From contig QKWP01000594.1 of assembly GCA_003550325.1 (NCBI GenBank), forward strand, positions 25,713 through 89,712: a DNA stretch of 64,000 bases. The letters run 5' to 3'. This document shows, in pieces, positions 22,490 through 33,624 of the stretch. Within the stretch, counting starts at the first letter, position 1; each line of letters begins with the position of its first letter. The translations under genes and the position numbers were made by a program. Origin of the DNA: Gigaspora rosea (taxonomy: Eukaryota; Glomeromycota; Glomeromycetes; Diversisporales; Gigasporaceae). The notes under the pieces were generated by a model. The model was not told the DNA's origin. It ran no database searches and worked only from the letters and a program-made list of their open reading frames with translations.

Positions 22490-22984
22490 ATTTATGATTA
22501 TTTTTCTTATCGTTATCAAAATTTATTTGGATAACAAAATTAATTAAAAAAAGTTAAAATTTGAAAAATCTTATGCTTTTTAAATTTTGAAATCAGAAGA
22601 TGTAATTGGAGGTTTGAAGACCCCCATTTCGTGAAATCAGTAATGGCAAAAGTTATTAATTTAAAATAATTAAAAAATGAATAAATATAAACTTAATACA
22701 TTATTTATTTGAAAATAGATACTAAGGAGTTTTAGAGTTTTCAAAAGAAAATTTACGTTCTTAAAAGAATGCATTATGATATAAAAAGTTTAAAAATAAA
22801 AATAAATATGATTTATAGATCATTAATTTTGAAATAAATACGTCACTGATTTAATTCAAACTCAATACATTTTCACACATTATAACCATTGCATCCACTA
22901 TAACAATTACATCTATTTTAGCAAAAAATTACAATTTCAAGATGAAAGGAGGATGTAACTTTCCAACTCTAATAAACCTATTAT

Positions 22985-23266
22985 ATTACAGTATGAAACC
23001 TTGGTCAATGCAATACTTTGCTATCTACTCCAATGTGCTCTAGCCATATGATATAAATATAACATATTAATTATCTAATGTAGCATTATTACTAACAATA
23101 TATACACATATATATACCAAGGACTCGTGAATTTACTTGTTAAATCTTCTGAAAAATGTTTTGAAACCACAGTAACTTTAAACATTTTTTCTTGCTATAA
23201 AAGTAGAGTAGCCATAGTTAAACCAGAAAACCAGCACCTAGAACCACAATGCATTGTTTAGACATG
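22985..23266 (-). pseudogene. D-amino-acid oxidase exon 1-2 fragment
   Basis: The minus strand encodes the start of the same oxidase (MSKQCIVVLGAG), then a frameshift inside the dinucleotide fold, where CAGAAAACCAGC replaces CAGAAACACCAGC. The exon 2 equivalent has lost about 20 bases. No further exons follow. This is a dead duplicate of 7688-10153. Confidence 0.75.
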
Positions 23267-23427
23267 ACTAATTTTGTAAAAGAAACTTGCAGAAAATTCA
23301 AAGTTAATTTCATTTCAGCTTTTATTTAATAATTAATTTTAACAACAAATATATTCATGTTGAACATTGCACAAAATTAATAAATAACGAAAAGGTTGAT
23401 TAATTTTGGTCAATATGAGATGTACAA

Positions 23428-24227
23428 TGTTGGGGCGGACTGGGTCTGGGTGTATGAAAGAAAAACGAATAAAACAACACACACACACAAAAACACAACC
23501 AAACTATAAGGCCAACAAACATAGGCGTATCAATTTGGCAAGGCAAGGCTTTATTGGGCTTATATTTAATTAGTTTTTATTTAATCAAAAGGTACAGATT
23601 TTATTCTTAAGACTTTTGAGCATAAAAGAACCTAAATGAACTGAACTGAACAAAAAAACCCCCTTACAACAGAACATTTCCACCTCTATTTATAAAACTT
23701 ACAAAAGAAACAAAAAGAAGAAAATTGAAAGAAACGAAGAAAAGAAAATCACACCATTTTCTTCTATCTTTCAATTAACTACCGATTTGAGCTACTTTCC
23801 ATCATGAATGTATGTACTTAATTTCACTGCCTCTAATTTTCATTGTGAAAATTATGATGTTATATCTGATTGGGCTTGCAGGTAAATCAATTTTTAAAAA
23901 TCATGATTTTTTCCATTTTCGGTATATTTTTATCATTAGGACTAATACGTTAAACAAAGAGTGCCTTTCTCTTGGTTATTCTCTTGACACCTTTTATTAA
24001 ATTGATCCAGGGCCATCACAGTCTTGATCTGATCCTTCTTTGATCTTATTTTTCTTACAGATTTCTTTATGATAACGGCAAAGCTTTTATTCAAAAGTGC
24101 ACAAAGCTGTATGGGACCATAGGAACTCTTTGTAGTAACAGGAGAAGGAAAGATTTTTTAAAACGTGACTGTTTTGGTGCAGTCGTGGGGATCACGTGCA
24201 TCACAGAATTTCGGTCAGCCGCCAACA
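23428..24227 (-). mobile_element. Solo LTR (800 bp), minus orientation
   Basis: Bounded by TGTTGG and CCAACA. In minus orientation it starts TGTTGGCGGCT and ends CCCAACA, like the LTR at 58958-59754. Both contain a TATAAATA box (here 23687-23694 on the minus strand) at a similar distance from the start. No internal retrotransposon and no clear target duplication, as expected after LTR-LTR recombination or decay. The plus ORF inside is spurious. Confidence 0.75.
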
Positions 24228-24290
24228 TCTATATAAAAAATTTATTAATCTACAGAATATATACTAAATACATTCATGTCCTGTGATACT

Positions 24291-25218
24291 TACTGCTCCT
24301 TTTATTTTTCATTGTAAACTAGTAAATGCATCGTGTTAATGCAGTAAGTTTTGATAATTATATAAAAATAATTGAGCAAAAATAAAGAAAAATTGTATTT
24401 ATTTATTATAATAAAAGAAGGCAAAGATTATTCAAAAGAATAGAATAGAAATTGATTGGCAAAAAATAATTTTTTATTAATTATAGTTATGAAATAACAT
24501 ATGAAATAAAATATTTTGATCCAAAAATAAGAAATTTATAATTAATATATTTTATTTAAATATTACAATAGTAAATGAGCATATTATTGTTGTATTATAA
24601 AAGTTAACCAGAAGCTTTGGGCAGATTTTTGAATAGATAATAGACAAACCAATAGACCCAATAAATAGTCTAATAGTTCAATGATGTCTAATTAAGTCAT
24701 TAGACAAAAGGCAAATTACTATATAATTTAAAACAATTTGATTAGTTAATTTTAAATACTAATATATAAAAAACAATTAGTTTAAGAACAATAGACATTA
24801 AACTCATTAAACTAATAGAATTCCCAATAGACCATTAAGCAATTAGACAATAATTTTTTTAATTAGATTATGTTTCTGTTTTGGATATAAGCAAATTTAA
24901 AAAATTAAAATAATACTTTACTAATAGAACAACTTTCTAAAGAGTGGTTTGTCAAGAAAATAAAGTTGCATTGCCTTGTATTGCACAACTAAAGGTAGAT
25001 CTAAAAAGAGTTGAAGTATTATCTACTATATAGTAGAAAATAATCAAAATATATTATACTACTTAATTTATAGAGTTTGACTTTGTTTTTTTTTAATTTT
25101 TTTTATTCAAATAATTAACTTGTTTTATTTATAAATTTTGTAGCTATTTTTTTAAGATTATATATAATTAGGATATACAGTAGTTAATTTATAAATTCAT
25201 TTTATATATATAATAATA
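24291..25218. other. AT-rich spacer with imperfect AATAGAC inverted words
   Basis: Around 24640-24850, repeated AATAGACC and GTCTAAT words in both orientations suggest a decayed MITE. No ends or target duplication can be fixed and no gene is visible. Confidence 0.4.
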
Positions 25219-25473
25219 TGGGCTAGGTGCTGCAAAAAGAGACCAAATTGACAATTTTTTCAAAAAATATTTTTTTATATAAATCAATTTAGAATAAGAT
25301 TAGGGTTATTTTTTACTTAAAAAACAAAAATAGTTGTATTAATAAAATTATGCTATATTGTTATTTAAAATTGCACTTTTTTATAATTTATTATAAGATT
25401 TACAGTATAAAAATTGATTTTTTGAAAATCTTTTGTTTTGTCAATTTGGTTCCTTTTTGCAGCATTTAGCCCA
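25219..25473. mobile_element. TGGGCTAGGTGCTGC MITE, TA duplication (255 bp)
   Basis: Inverted ends TGGGCTAGGTGCTGCAAAAA and TTTTTGCAGCATTTAGCCCA, extended by GACCAAATTGACAA, between TA dinucleotides. The interior is AT-rich and non-coding. Confidence 0.75.
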
Positions 25474-26472
25474 TATAGTATATTTTATTATTTATATAGT
25501 GTGTTATTAAAGGTTATATAACTTGTTATTAAAAAAACTTTAAATAATATTTATATAGTTGTAAAAGTTGCTATTGTTGCTTAAATAAGTAATATAATTC
25601 TTCTATAATATGATTTTTTTATTTTGAAATTAAATTATTGAAGAAATTATAATATATAAATTATACTTGCTATTAGCTATCTTGTTTAACAAATATTTAA
25701 AAGTAAGATCATGATTTTATGTTATGATAGTTTTTAATTAGCTATAATAAACTGTGTATTTCTGAAAAATAAGAAAGTTCCCCATACTCATCCTCATATG
25801 ATGATTATAGCAAGTTTCACTATTTTATAACTTATTTTGTTGTATGTTAATAATTAGTAACTCTGCTAGTGATCATTAAAGAAAATTTTTATACAGATCT
25901 TTAAGTATATACAAATTTGTGAAGATCTTTACAGTGCAGGTATATGAAAATTTTTAAAATATAAATTCTGGTTATTAAATTTTATATGTATAATAATATT
26001 TCGTGTAATTTTTATAATAAATATATAAAACTATAATAACTATACTATATCCCAACTATCATGATATGTCCTGGGTTCTAATTATCAATTATATTTTAAT
26101 GAATTATCATGCAATATCTATTATACAAAGACCCTTTCATATGGGTATTATATATTAAAATAGACCTTTTTTGCAATTTTTTGAAAATTGAGTTTTTATT
26201 AGATATATATAAATTTTATATTTTTAATTATAAATGAAAGTCGATTTGTATAATAAAAAATCAAGATAATTTTAAAAGAAAATTACATGAGGATGCATAG
26301 AGCCAACACATTACAAGATTACCCAATAGTTATTTATTACATTTATTTAATCAAAATCATGAAATTTAATTAATCCCAGATTAGTCCAAAAATCAAACCA
26401 AATAATTAAACTCAACTATCTCAAAATAAATTATATATAAAAAAGGCTATTTTAATATATAATACCCTATGT
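25474..26472. other. AT-rich spacer, no gene supported
   Basis: No ORF, motif or repeat structure that I can support. Confidence 0.5.
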
Positions 26473-26725
26473 CAGTGTTGTCACTTGGACGTGTCCATAC
26501 TATGTTTTTAGTCCAACGTTCAAGATTGTCCAAAATCGTCCAAGCCTATGTCCCATGTTTAACTAATCAATAAAGTAATTGAAAAAAATATATAATTATA
26601 TATTTTTTTTAGGTGCTGAACTCATTGGTAAAAAAATTAAAATAGATTATCTTAATAAAATTTTAAGTAATTTTAATTTGAAAAAATGTCTAAAATGTCT
26701 AAAAAACGTTCAAGTGACAACACTG
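26473..26725. mobile_element. hAT MITE with perfect 8-bp duplication CCCTATGT (253 bp)
   Basis: Ends CAGTGTTGTCACTTG and, inverted, CAAGTGACAACACTG. CCCTATGT lies at 26465-26472 and 26726-26733. Interior GTCCAAGCC and GTCTAAAATGTC words are repeated. The plus ORF running through the right end is spurious. Confidence 0.9.
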
Positions 26726-27247
26726 CCCTATGTAATTGCTAATCTTTATTTGCCTATTCTTGAAATATGTTCGAATTGTATATCTAATTCTATACTTTAT
26801 TTATTCTATCTTTATAACAATATGTGCATTTTTTGTAATCAGAATTCTTTATAATTAACCATTTTTGCTTTATTTATAGCAACTTTGATATAAATATAAA
26901 TAATTCTTATGCTTACTAATAATTAATATGAATAAAGATTCATAAGTTTGAACAGCTTATTAGATCAAATGTTTTTAGTAAAAATATTAGTAAAATGAAA
27001 TAATTGTTTTTTATATCACAATTTAAAAATAAAATTATAGTTAAATTATTTAGCTTATTTCAAAATTTGGATTAATTAAAATTTATTATACTCATGTACT
27101 AAACATAAATAAATAAATTAAATTGTAAATATTCACAATATTGAATAATTTATTTTAAATACTTGGGTTAATAGTTAGTATTTATAAATATAAGCTAAAT
27201 TAATATAATTAAATAATGATTAAATAGCAAATACACAAACAAAAGTA

Positions 27248-27497
27248 CCATAAACTGCTATATACAAGACTTATCCAGATATCTGATCTCCTATGTACTA
27301 TACCCGGGTCTACAACATGAAATAAAGCTCTAGTAAAATATAAGATACCCAGAGTATATAAATAGAAAAAACCAATAAAATAGAATAAATCCCTAATGAT
27401 TAGACCCACACTTATACAAGAGATCCATAGGTCCAATTATTGGTTTTAAAAATTGGTAAAATGAATTAGACCAGATTTTGTATATAGCAGTTTATAG
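27248..27497. mobile_element. CCATAAACTGCTATATACAA MITE, TA duplication (250 bp)
   Basis: Inverted ends CCATAAACTGCTATATACAA and its inverse ending CAGTTTATAG, flanked by TA, inserted into Satellite-3. The minus ORF across it is spurious. Confidence 0.7.
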
Positions 27498-28287
27498 TAA
27501 ATAGTAAATATTTATTGGCTTGCTTATTCAAAAAATATTTTTTTTTATATTTATAAGCTAAATTAATGTGAACGAAATTAAATAGTAAATATTCATGAAC
27601 TTGGATGCCTTATTTTAACTACTTAAATTAATAAAAGTTCCTTATACTTATGTACCAAAGTACTATAAATCAATAAATCTAATAGTAAATATTCTACTTG
27701 TTTTGTACAATATTCTTTATGCTTATAGACTATATTATTGCAAATAAAATAAAGTAGTAAATGTTTATGGATTCAGTATTCATATTTTAAATGTTTAAAT
27801 AAATAAATATTCTTCATACTTATATACTAAATTAATGCAATTAAATATAATTAAATAGTAAATACAGTATTTACAAACTTAAATACTTACAAACCCGAAT
27901 TAATACAAATATGAATAAAATTAAGTAGTAAATATTTATGGCATGGACTTGCTTGTTTCAATAAGTATTCTTAATGATCATGAGTTAAATAAATATAAAT
28001 AAAATAAAATTAAATAGTAAATATTCATGAACTCGAATTCCTTATTTGATACTTAGATTAATAATTGTTTTTATAATTATGCACTAAATTATTGCAAATA
28101 AAATAAATTTAATAGCGAATTTGGATTTATAAATGCTTAACTTGAACAACTTGTTTCAAATACTTAGATTAATATTTTTAAATTATTGCAAATAAAGTAA
28201 TAAATATTCACAAATTTGGTTTATCTTATTTTAAATGTTTAGATAATAAATATTCTTTATACTTATTGCTAAATCAATATGATCAAA

Positions 28288-28514
28288 TGTGGGGGCTGAT
28301 GCTGAAAATGGATTATACTAAAAACTTTCATATTTTATAATGAAAATTGTAAATTTTCTTAGGGCCTATTTGTGGTCTTTTCTTTTATAGTTAGATTAGG
28401 GTTAGGGTATAGTTTTATTAATAAAAGAGTATATATAGGTTTTAGTAGATATTATAGGTTTAAATAGGGACCCCAAATTTTTAGCATAATTCATTTTTAA
28501 TATTAGCTCCCACA
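28288..28514. mobile_element. TGTGGGGGCTGATGCT MITE (227 bp)
   Basis: Ends TGTGGGGGCTGATGCTGAAA and, inverted, TAATATTAGCTCCCACA. Flanks TCAAA and TTAAA match at 4 of 5. The centre carries TTAGGGTTAGGG. It is related to 15167-15361 by its end sequence and inserted into Satellite-3. Confidence 0.7.
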
Positions 28515-29247
28515 TTAAATATAATTAAATAGTTAAATTTTCACACTTCTAAATACTTACAAACCTAAATTAATATAATTAAAATTAAGTATTATTTCAA
28601 AACAATAAAATTTCTTTATACTTATGAGTAAACTAATGCAAATAAAATAAAATTAAATAAATATTTACGAGCTTGTATATATTATATTTAATGCTAGATT
28701 AATAAATATTCCTTATATATATGTGCTAAATTATTGCAATTAAATTAAATTTAATAGTAAAATGTTTATGGATTTAAATAATTTATTTTGAATACTTGGA
28801 TTAACAATTCTTTATGTTTATAACTAAATTATCATAAATAAAATAATGTAGTAAATTCGAGTATCTTATTTTTAAATGCTTAAATAAATAAATGTTTTCA
28901 TACTTACATGCTAAATAAAATATAATTAAATAGTAAATATTCACAAATTTAAATAAAGTATTTATAAACCCAAATTAACACGAATAAAATTAAGTTGTAA
29001 ATATTCATAAACTTAAATATTTCAAACAATAAATATTGTTAATACTCATGGGCTAAATTAATGCGAATTAAATAAATATTCATAAACTTAGACGCCTTAT
29101 TTTAAATACTGTAAACTCTGTATAAACGCTTGGATCTGTTACATTTTACCTATTTTAAAACCTATTAATAGACCCCCAGGTCTCTTGTATAAATATGGGT
29201 CTGATAACTAGAAATTTATATAAAGGCTTAGTATTTATTGTCGCAGA

Positions 29248-29449
29248 TCATAATTTAAAATGAAATCTACATTTTTTACTTAACCTGCTAGCCTTCTAAA
29301 ACCCAATAATACTTTTATTATAATTTTTTTTAAAACTAACCCTAATCCTAAACCCCTAACTCTAAAAAATGCACTTTAAAAAAATTTGGATTTTGAGATT
29401 TTATACCGTACTATAATTTCATTTTCTGGATTTCATTATAATCTGCCAT
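29248..29449. mobile_element. GCAGATCATAATTTAAAATG MITE-like element
   Basis: CAGATCATAATTTAAAATGA at the left and inverted TTCATTATAATCTGCC at the right, with interior ACTAACCCTAATCC and AACCCCTAAC. A second imperfect inverted repeat at about 29103-29244 abuts it. Confidence 0.5.
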
Positions 29450-29651
29450 ATTTAGTGTGTAAATATAGAATTAATTTTACAAACAGCACATACCATGTTT
29501 TTTTGTTGTAATTGTTGTTGCCTAGTTTATTTGTTATACAGACCTAGTATTACAATAACAGTATATAATAGTTCATGTGATATAACTCTCAAGTCTTTAT
29601 AAATATGATTTTTAATTGAAGAATTTGTCATAGCACAGTAAATGACAAATA

Positions 29652-29817
29652 CTAAAAGCAAACAAACAGATGTTAGAAGAGCTAAGAAAGGGTGAATTTG
29701 CAATAGTATATTTGTATAAATCTAGACGAAAATATGATGAAATGGATCTTATACTTAATATTGCATTTAAATTAATACATAGATCGAAAGATTATCTAGA
29801 TAAATTTATAAAAGAGG
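29652..29817 (+). pseudogene. Isolated N-terminal kinase exon
   Basis: The frame reads GEFAIVYLYKSRRKYDEMD, then AFKLIHRSKDYLDKFIKE, then a GT splice donor. This is the glycine-loop to lysine region of the same Glomeromycotina-type TKL kinases. The first glycine-loop residues and all later exons are absent; a hAT element starts 73 bases downstream. It is an orphan exon, probably left by rearrangement. Frame start 29652 is approximate. Confidence 0.6.
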
Positions 29818-29890
29818 TGATTTTTATTTCACGTTCTTACTTATAATTGTAGTTGAAAGCAAATTGTAAAAGTTAAGAAGCATGATAAAC

Positions 29891-31201
29891 CAGTGATGTT
29901 AAATGATCTGGTCATTTGAAAAATTTTTAAATGACCTTTGAAATGACTGGTCATTATAGGTTATTTGAATTTTGGGTCATTTGCAAATGACTTGCAAATG
30001 ACTGGGACCATTTGGATATTATTTGGGTTAATAGTAGTGATATAGTAGTCAAAATCTGTGTAAACTCAATGATTGGCATATAATCACCCATTAACGATAC
30101 ACGCAAAGGGGTAAGAATTATAAAATTCTTAGATAGCACGTCAATGTGGCATCTACTTATTTCGCAGGTAATACAAACTCCTAGAGAGAAAATAACCAAC
30201 CAGAGAGTGCAAAATTTGACTACTCCAGATCAGCCCGATGAAGCGCAAAAAAGAAGAAAAAGGCGAAAACTAATAGTTAAATCGAGCTTGGTGCAAATAA
30301 CGGGAATGAAATCTTACATATTGTAAGCATCACACTAACCCTATAGTCTCTAACCTTAAGACCCTAACACTAAATTTTTATCTCACGCACTTTGTTTATT
30401 TACAAAATCATAGATCCTTTTTTGGTTTGTATTACCCACACAAATAAGTAAAATGTGTCAATATGTTGGGCTTATTAGCGTTATAAAATATATTAATATG
30501 CTAGGTAACATGTTAACGTGTTAAATATTATATTAAATTCAAATGTGAATTTGACTTCAAACAGGAAGTTTTTCTAATTTAATTTTAATTAATTAAAAAT
30601 CTTTTTTGTTATAAATTTGCACAATGCCTGACATACTTTTGATATGTATCATAAACCTTATATTGTGATGAACCCTCCATGCAAGTTCGCAACTATATAC
30701 TAGTAAGACTACCTAAAATCAAACTACTCTAACAATGGTGAGGCTTTGATTGAGCATGGATACCGGTAGACTTGGTCCGAGTGACTGGGCTCAAATAGAG
30801 CTCTAGATTATGTCACAAGGCTCTAATATGAGGTCACGGGATTAAAATTGATAGTTAAGATTCTTAATATATGTGATCATGAAGTTTTTAAAATCAATCA
30901 CGGTAATTTAGCACAGGACAACCCGGCTTTTGTTTAAAGGTAAATATTACTTTCGAGAACTGGAGTAAATGGACTTAAAAGATTATAAATTGATCAAATC
31001 TTAGCGTGAGTATTAAATATTTAATATTTTGAATAATTGTTGACTTTGAATTTCATAATTTAATCAAGTTTTAATTAATTATTATTTCCACCCAATAAAA
31101 TTCAAATAACGCAATAGGTCATTTCATTCTTGAAATGACCCAATGACCGGTTATTGGTCATTCGAGTCATTTAGATCATTTCAGGTTATTTAACATTACT
31201 G
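29891..31201. mobile_element. Non-autonomous hAT element, copy B (1311 bp)
   Basis: Ends CAGTGATGTTAAATGATC and, inverted, CAGTAATGTTAAATAACC. Flanks TGATAAAC (29883-29890) and TGATTAAC (31202-31209) match at 7 of 8. It is uninterrupted, so it serves as the empty-site reference for the nested insertions in copy A. ORFs inside are short and not conserved with copy A. Confidence 0.85.
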
Positions 31202-31214
31202 TGATTAACGACTC

Positions 31215-31475
31215 ATGAAACTTTCTATAAGAACTTTAAAAATCGTTCAACAATTTAGTCTTCTTCCAATTACAGTATAAAAACTTTAAAATGACCCAAC
31301 CAAATAAAGTTTTTCACCAGCTATGAGAATTTTAAAAATAATCTGACAAAGTATAGTCTTCGCTTTGCTATAAGAATTTTAAAAATTACCAACAGATCAA
31401 ACAAAGCCTTTATCCACTACAAAATTTTAAAAACTATCATGAGAATTTTAAAACCATCTAAAATTCTAGTCTTCA
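31215..31475. repeat. Degenerate short tandem repeat
   Basis: Three to four copies of TATRAGAATTTTAAAAAT followed by an ACAAARTATAGTCTTC-like block, spaced 80-90 bases. Confidence 0.5.
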
Positions 31476-31485
31476 TATTCAGTTT

Positions 31486-31942
31486 TGCCTTTTACAAAGA
31501 ATAACTCATTTGCACAGGTATATATTTCATATATACCTGTGCAAATAAGTAAGTGAAAAAAACATAAGACCCGCACAATAAAACCAGGTTACTTAACAGT
31601 GATCCAAATACTCTCACACCTTACTTAAAGCCTATCATAGACTGTTAAGTTTTGCCTATATACTTGTGTAATATACTTGCAAGATTAGTTCTGTCCCAAT
31701 GTACTGTACGTACTGCCTTTTACAAAGAATAACTCATTCGCACAGGTATATATTTATATACACCTGTACAAATAAGTAAGTGAAAAAAACATAAGACCCG
31801 CACAATAAAACTAGGTTACTTAACTGTGATCCAAATTCTCTCACACCTTACTCAAAGCCTATCGTAGACTGTTAAGTTTTGCCTATATACTTGTGTAATA
31901 TACTTGCAAGATTAGTTCTGTCCCAACGTACTGTACATACAT
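31486..31942. repeat. Direct tandem duplication of a 228-bp unit
   Basis: Units at 31486-31713 and 31714-about 31942 are nearly identical. Each has a hairpin TTGCACAGGTATATA / TATATACCTGTGCAA and ends in GTACTGTACRTAC. Differences are few, so the duplication is young. Confidence 0.85.
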
Positions 31943-32209
31943 ACATGCTAAAAATTCGGGAATGACCATACTAGAGAATCAAAAGCAAGCATAGCTTTAA
32001 ATTCTCTCTCTGCTTTGCTTTGTAAACCTTTTCTAGTATCTATATGTAGCTTTCTGGGAGTAGTAACTAAAATGTATGTTCTCAAAAATAAAGAACAAAG
32101 TTAATAACATAGGTGTATAAATAGCATATAATAAATCACAAGACACACCCAGATCTTTTAATATATATTTATCCTGATTTTTATACCCAGATCTTTGCAG
32201 TTTACAGTA

Positions 32210-32595
32210 CTTAGATTAATAAATATTCCTTATACTTATGTACTAAATTATCATGAAATAAAATGAATTTAATAGTAAATGCTCATAGACTTGAATAACT
32301 TATTTAGATTAAATATTCTTTATACTTACCAGTTATGTACTGGAGTACCGCAAATAAAATAAAGTAGTAAATTTTCATGAATATGATTATCATATTTAAA
32401 ACACTTGATAAATATTCTTCATACTCACGAGCTAAATTAATACAAGTATTAGCAAATATAATTATTCGCGAACTTAAATACTCACAAACCTAAATTAATA
32501 TAAATAAAATTAAGTAGTAAATGATCATGGGCTTGCTCATCTTATTCTTTATACTCATGAGCTAAATTATGTGAATAAATAAAATCAAATATACC
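32210..32595. repeat. Satellite-3, outlying block
   Basis: Same unit words as 26885-29115 (AATAAATATTCCTTATACTT, AATAGTAAATGCTCATAG). It is split from the copies at 33256-33500 by the MITE at 32599. Confidence 0.65.
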
Positions 32596-32598
32596 TTA

Positions 32599-33255
32599 TC
32601 CCTTAAACTGTAATTCAGGCAAATTTGCTTGAATTTTTTTTTTAGAAATATTACATTTTTTTAAATAAAATAAAAATTTATTAAGCATACAGGTATACTT
32701 TATTTATAGAATATTTTCTTTAAAAGATATTTTATAAACTTTATTATGAAAATTTTTTAAAATTATTAATAAACTTTAAAGCAATAAAAGTTTAAAGTTT
32801 TTATTTTAAAATTTTTACTATAAATTTTTTTTTTAGGTTTTCTTAAATTTTATATGTTTCCGTCTATAAAAAAAATTTTCACTTCTAATACAAGTCCTAA
32901 TTTTTACAAGTAAATCACAAAAGTTGCAATAATAAAAGTTGTAATCCTTTTTATAAACTATATCATTCTATTAAATCAGGAAGCAAGAGCTAATATTGAT
33001 AGAGTTCGCCAAGAAAAAGTAGATAATTTTTTTGAATAAAAAATTTTTAAAATTTGCCTATTTTTAGCTTATTAGCAACTTAAACTATTTTTCTTATATA
33101 TAAAATTAAATACTACTATAATATAATCCTTATTTTCAAATATTATCAAAAAAAATTTTAATTAAATATCTTAAGTTTTAAAAAATATAGATCATAAACA
33201 TATTTATAGCAATTTTCCAGCCAAATTTGCCTGGATTTGCTTACAGTTTAAGGGA
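32599..33255. mobile_element. TCCCTTA foldback MITE, copy 2 (657 bp, TA duplication)
   Basis: Ends TCCCTTAAACTGTAATTCAG then GCAAATTTGC, inverted at the right as TTTGCCTGGATTTGCTTACA then GTTTAAGGGA. Flanked by TA. The interior aligns with 506-1148 in reverse orientation. It inserted into Satellite-3. Confidence 0.75.
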
Positions 33256-33500
33256 TAAACAAATTAATACAAACAAAATAAAATATATTCATGAACTCAG
33301 ATGCTCTATTTTTAAGTATTTAGATTAATCAATTTTCCTTATACTTATGTACCAAATTATTACGAATAAAATGAACTTAATAGTAAATGTTTATAAACTT
33401 AAATAACTTATTTGAATACTTAGATAAATATTCTTATCTTATGTACCAAAATTAACACAAATAAAATAAAATTTAGTATATATTCAATATCTTATTAAGA
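33256..33500. repeat. Satellite-3, last block
   Basis: Two or three further units of the AT satellite between the MITE and the transposase-like pseudogene. Confidence 0.6.
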
Positions 33501-33624
33501 CATAATTCACGAGAAATCGACACTAATCACGTGACAAATAATAATAATCTTCGGGGATAAAGAACTATAGTAAAATTAAAGATTTATTTATATCTCTTAC
33601 TGTTTACCTTTTAGCCTTCATAAA

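Larger units (their letters stand above)
22490..24290. repeat. Duplicated block B (second copy of the oxidase 5' region)
   Basis: Positions 22490-22865 match 7100-7450. Positions 22870-23427 plus 24228-24290 match 9730-10375. The intervening 2.3 kb of the first copy (oxidase exons 3-9) is missing, so this copy was either duplicated incompletely or deleted internally. A solo LTR splits it. Confidence 0.75.
26885..29115. repeat. Satellite-3 array (about 100-bp AT-rich unit)
   Basis: Many degenerate copies of a unit approximating AATAGTAAATATTCATGAAC, TTATTTTAAATACTTAGATT, AATAAATATTCTTTATACTT, ATGTGCTAAATTAATGCAAA and TAAAATAAA. It is interrupted by elements at 27248-27497 and 28288-28514. Outlying copies lie at 32210-32595 and 33256-33500. 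Non-coding. Confidence 0.75.

Noticed and set aside
26579-26854. 91-residue plus ORF
   Set aside because: Crosses the right end of a hAT MITE with a perfect target duplication and is AT-driven.
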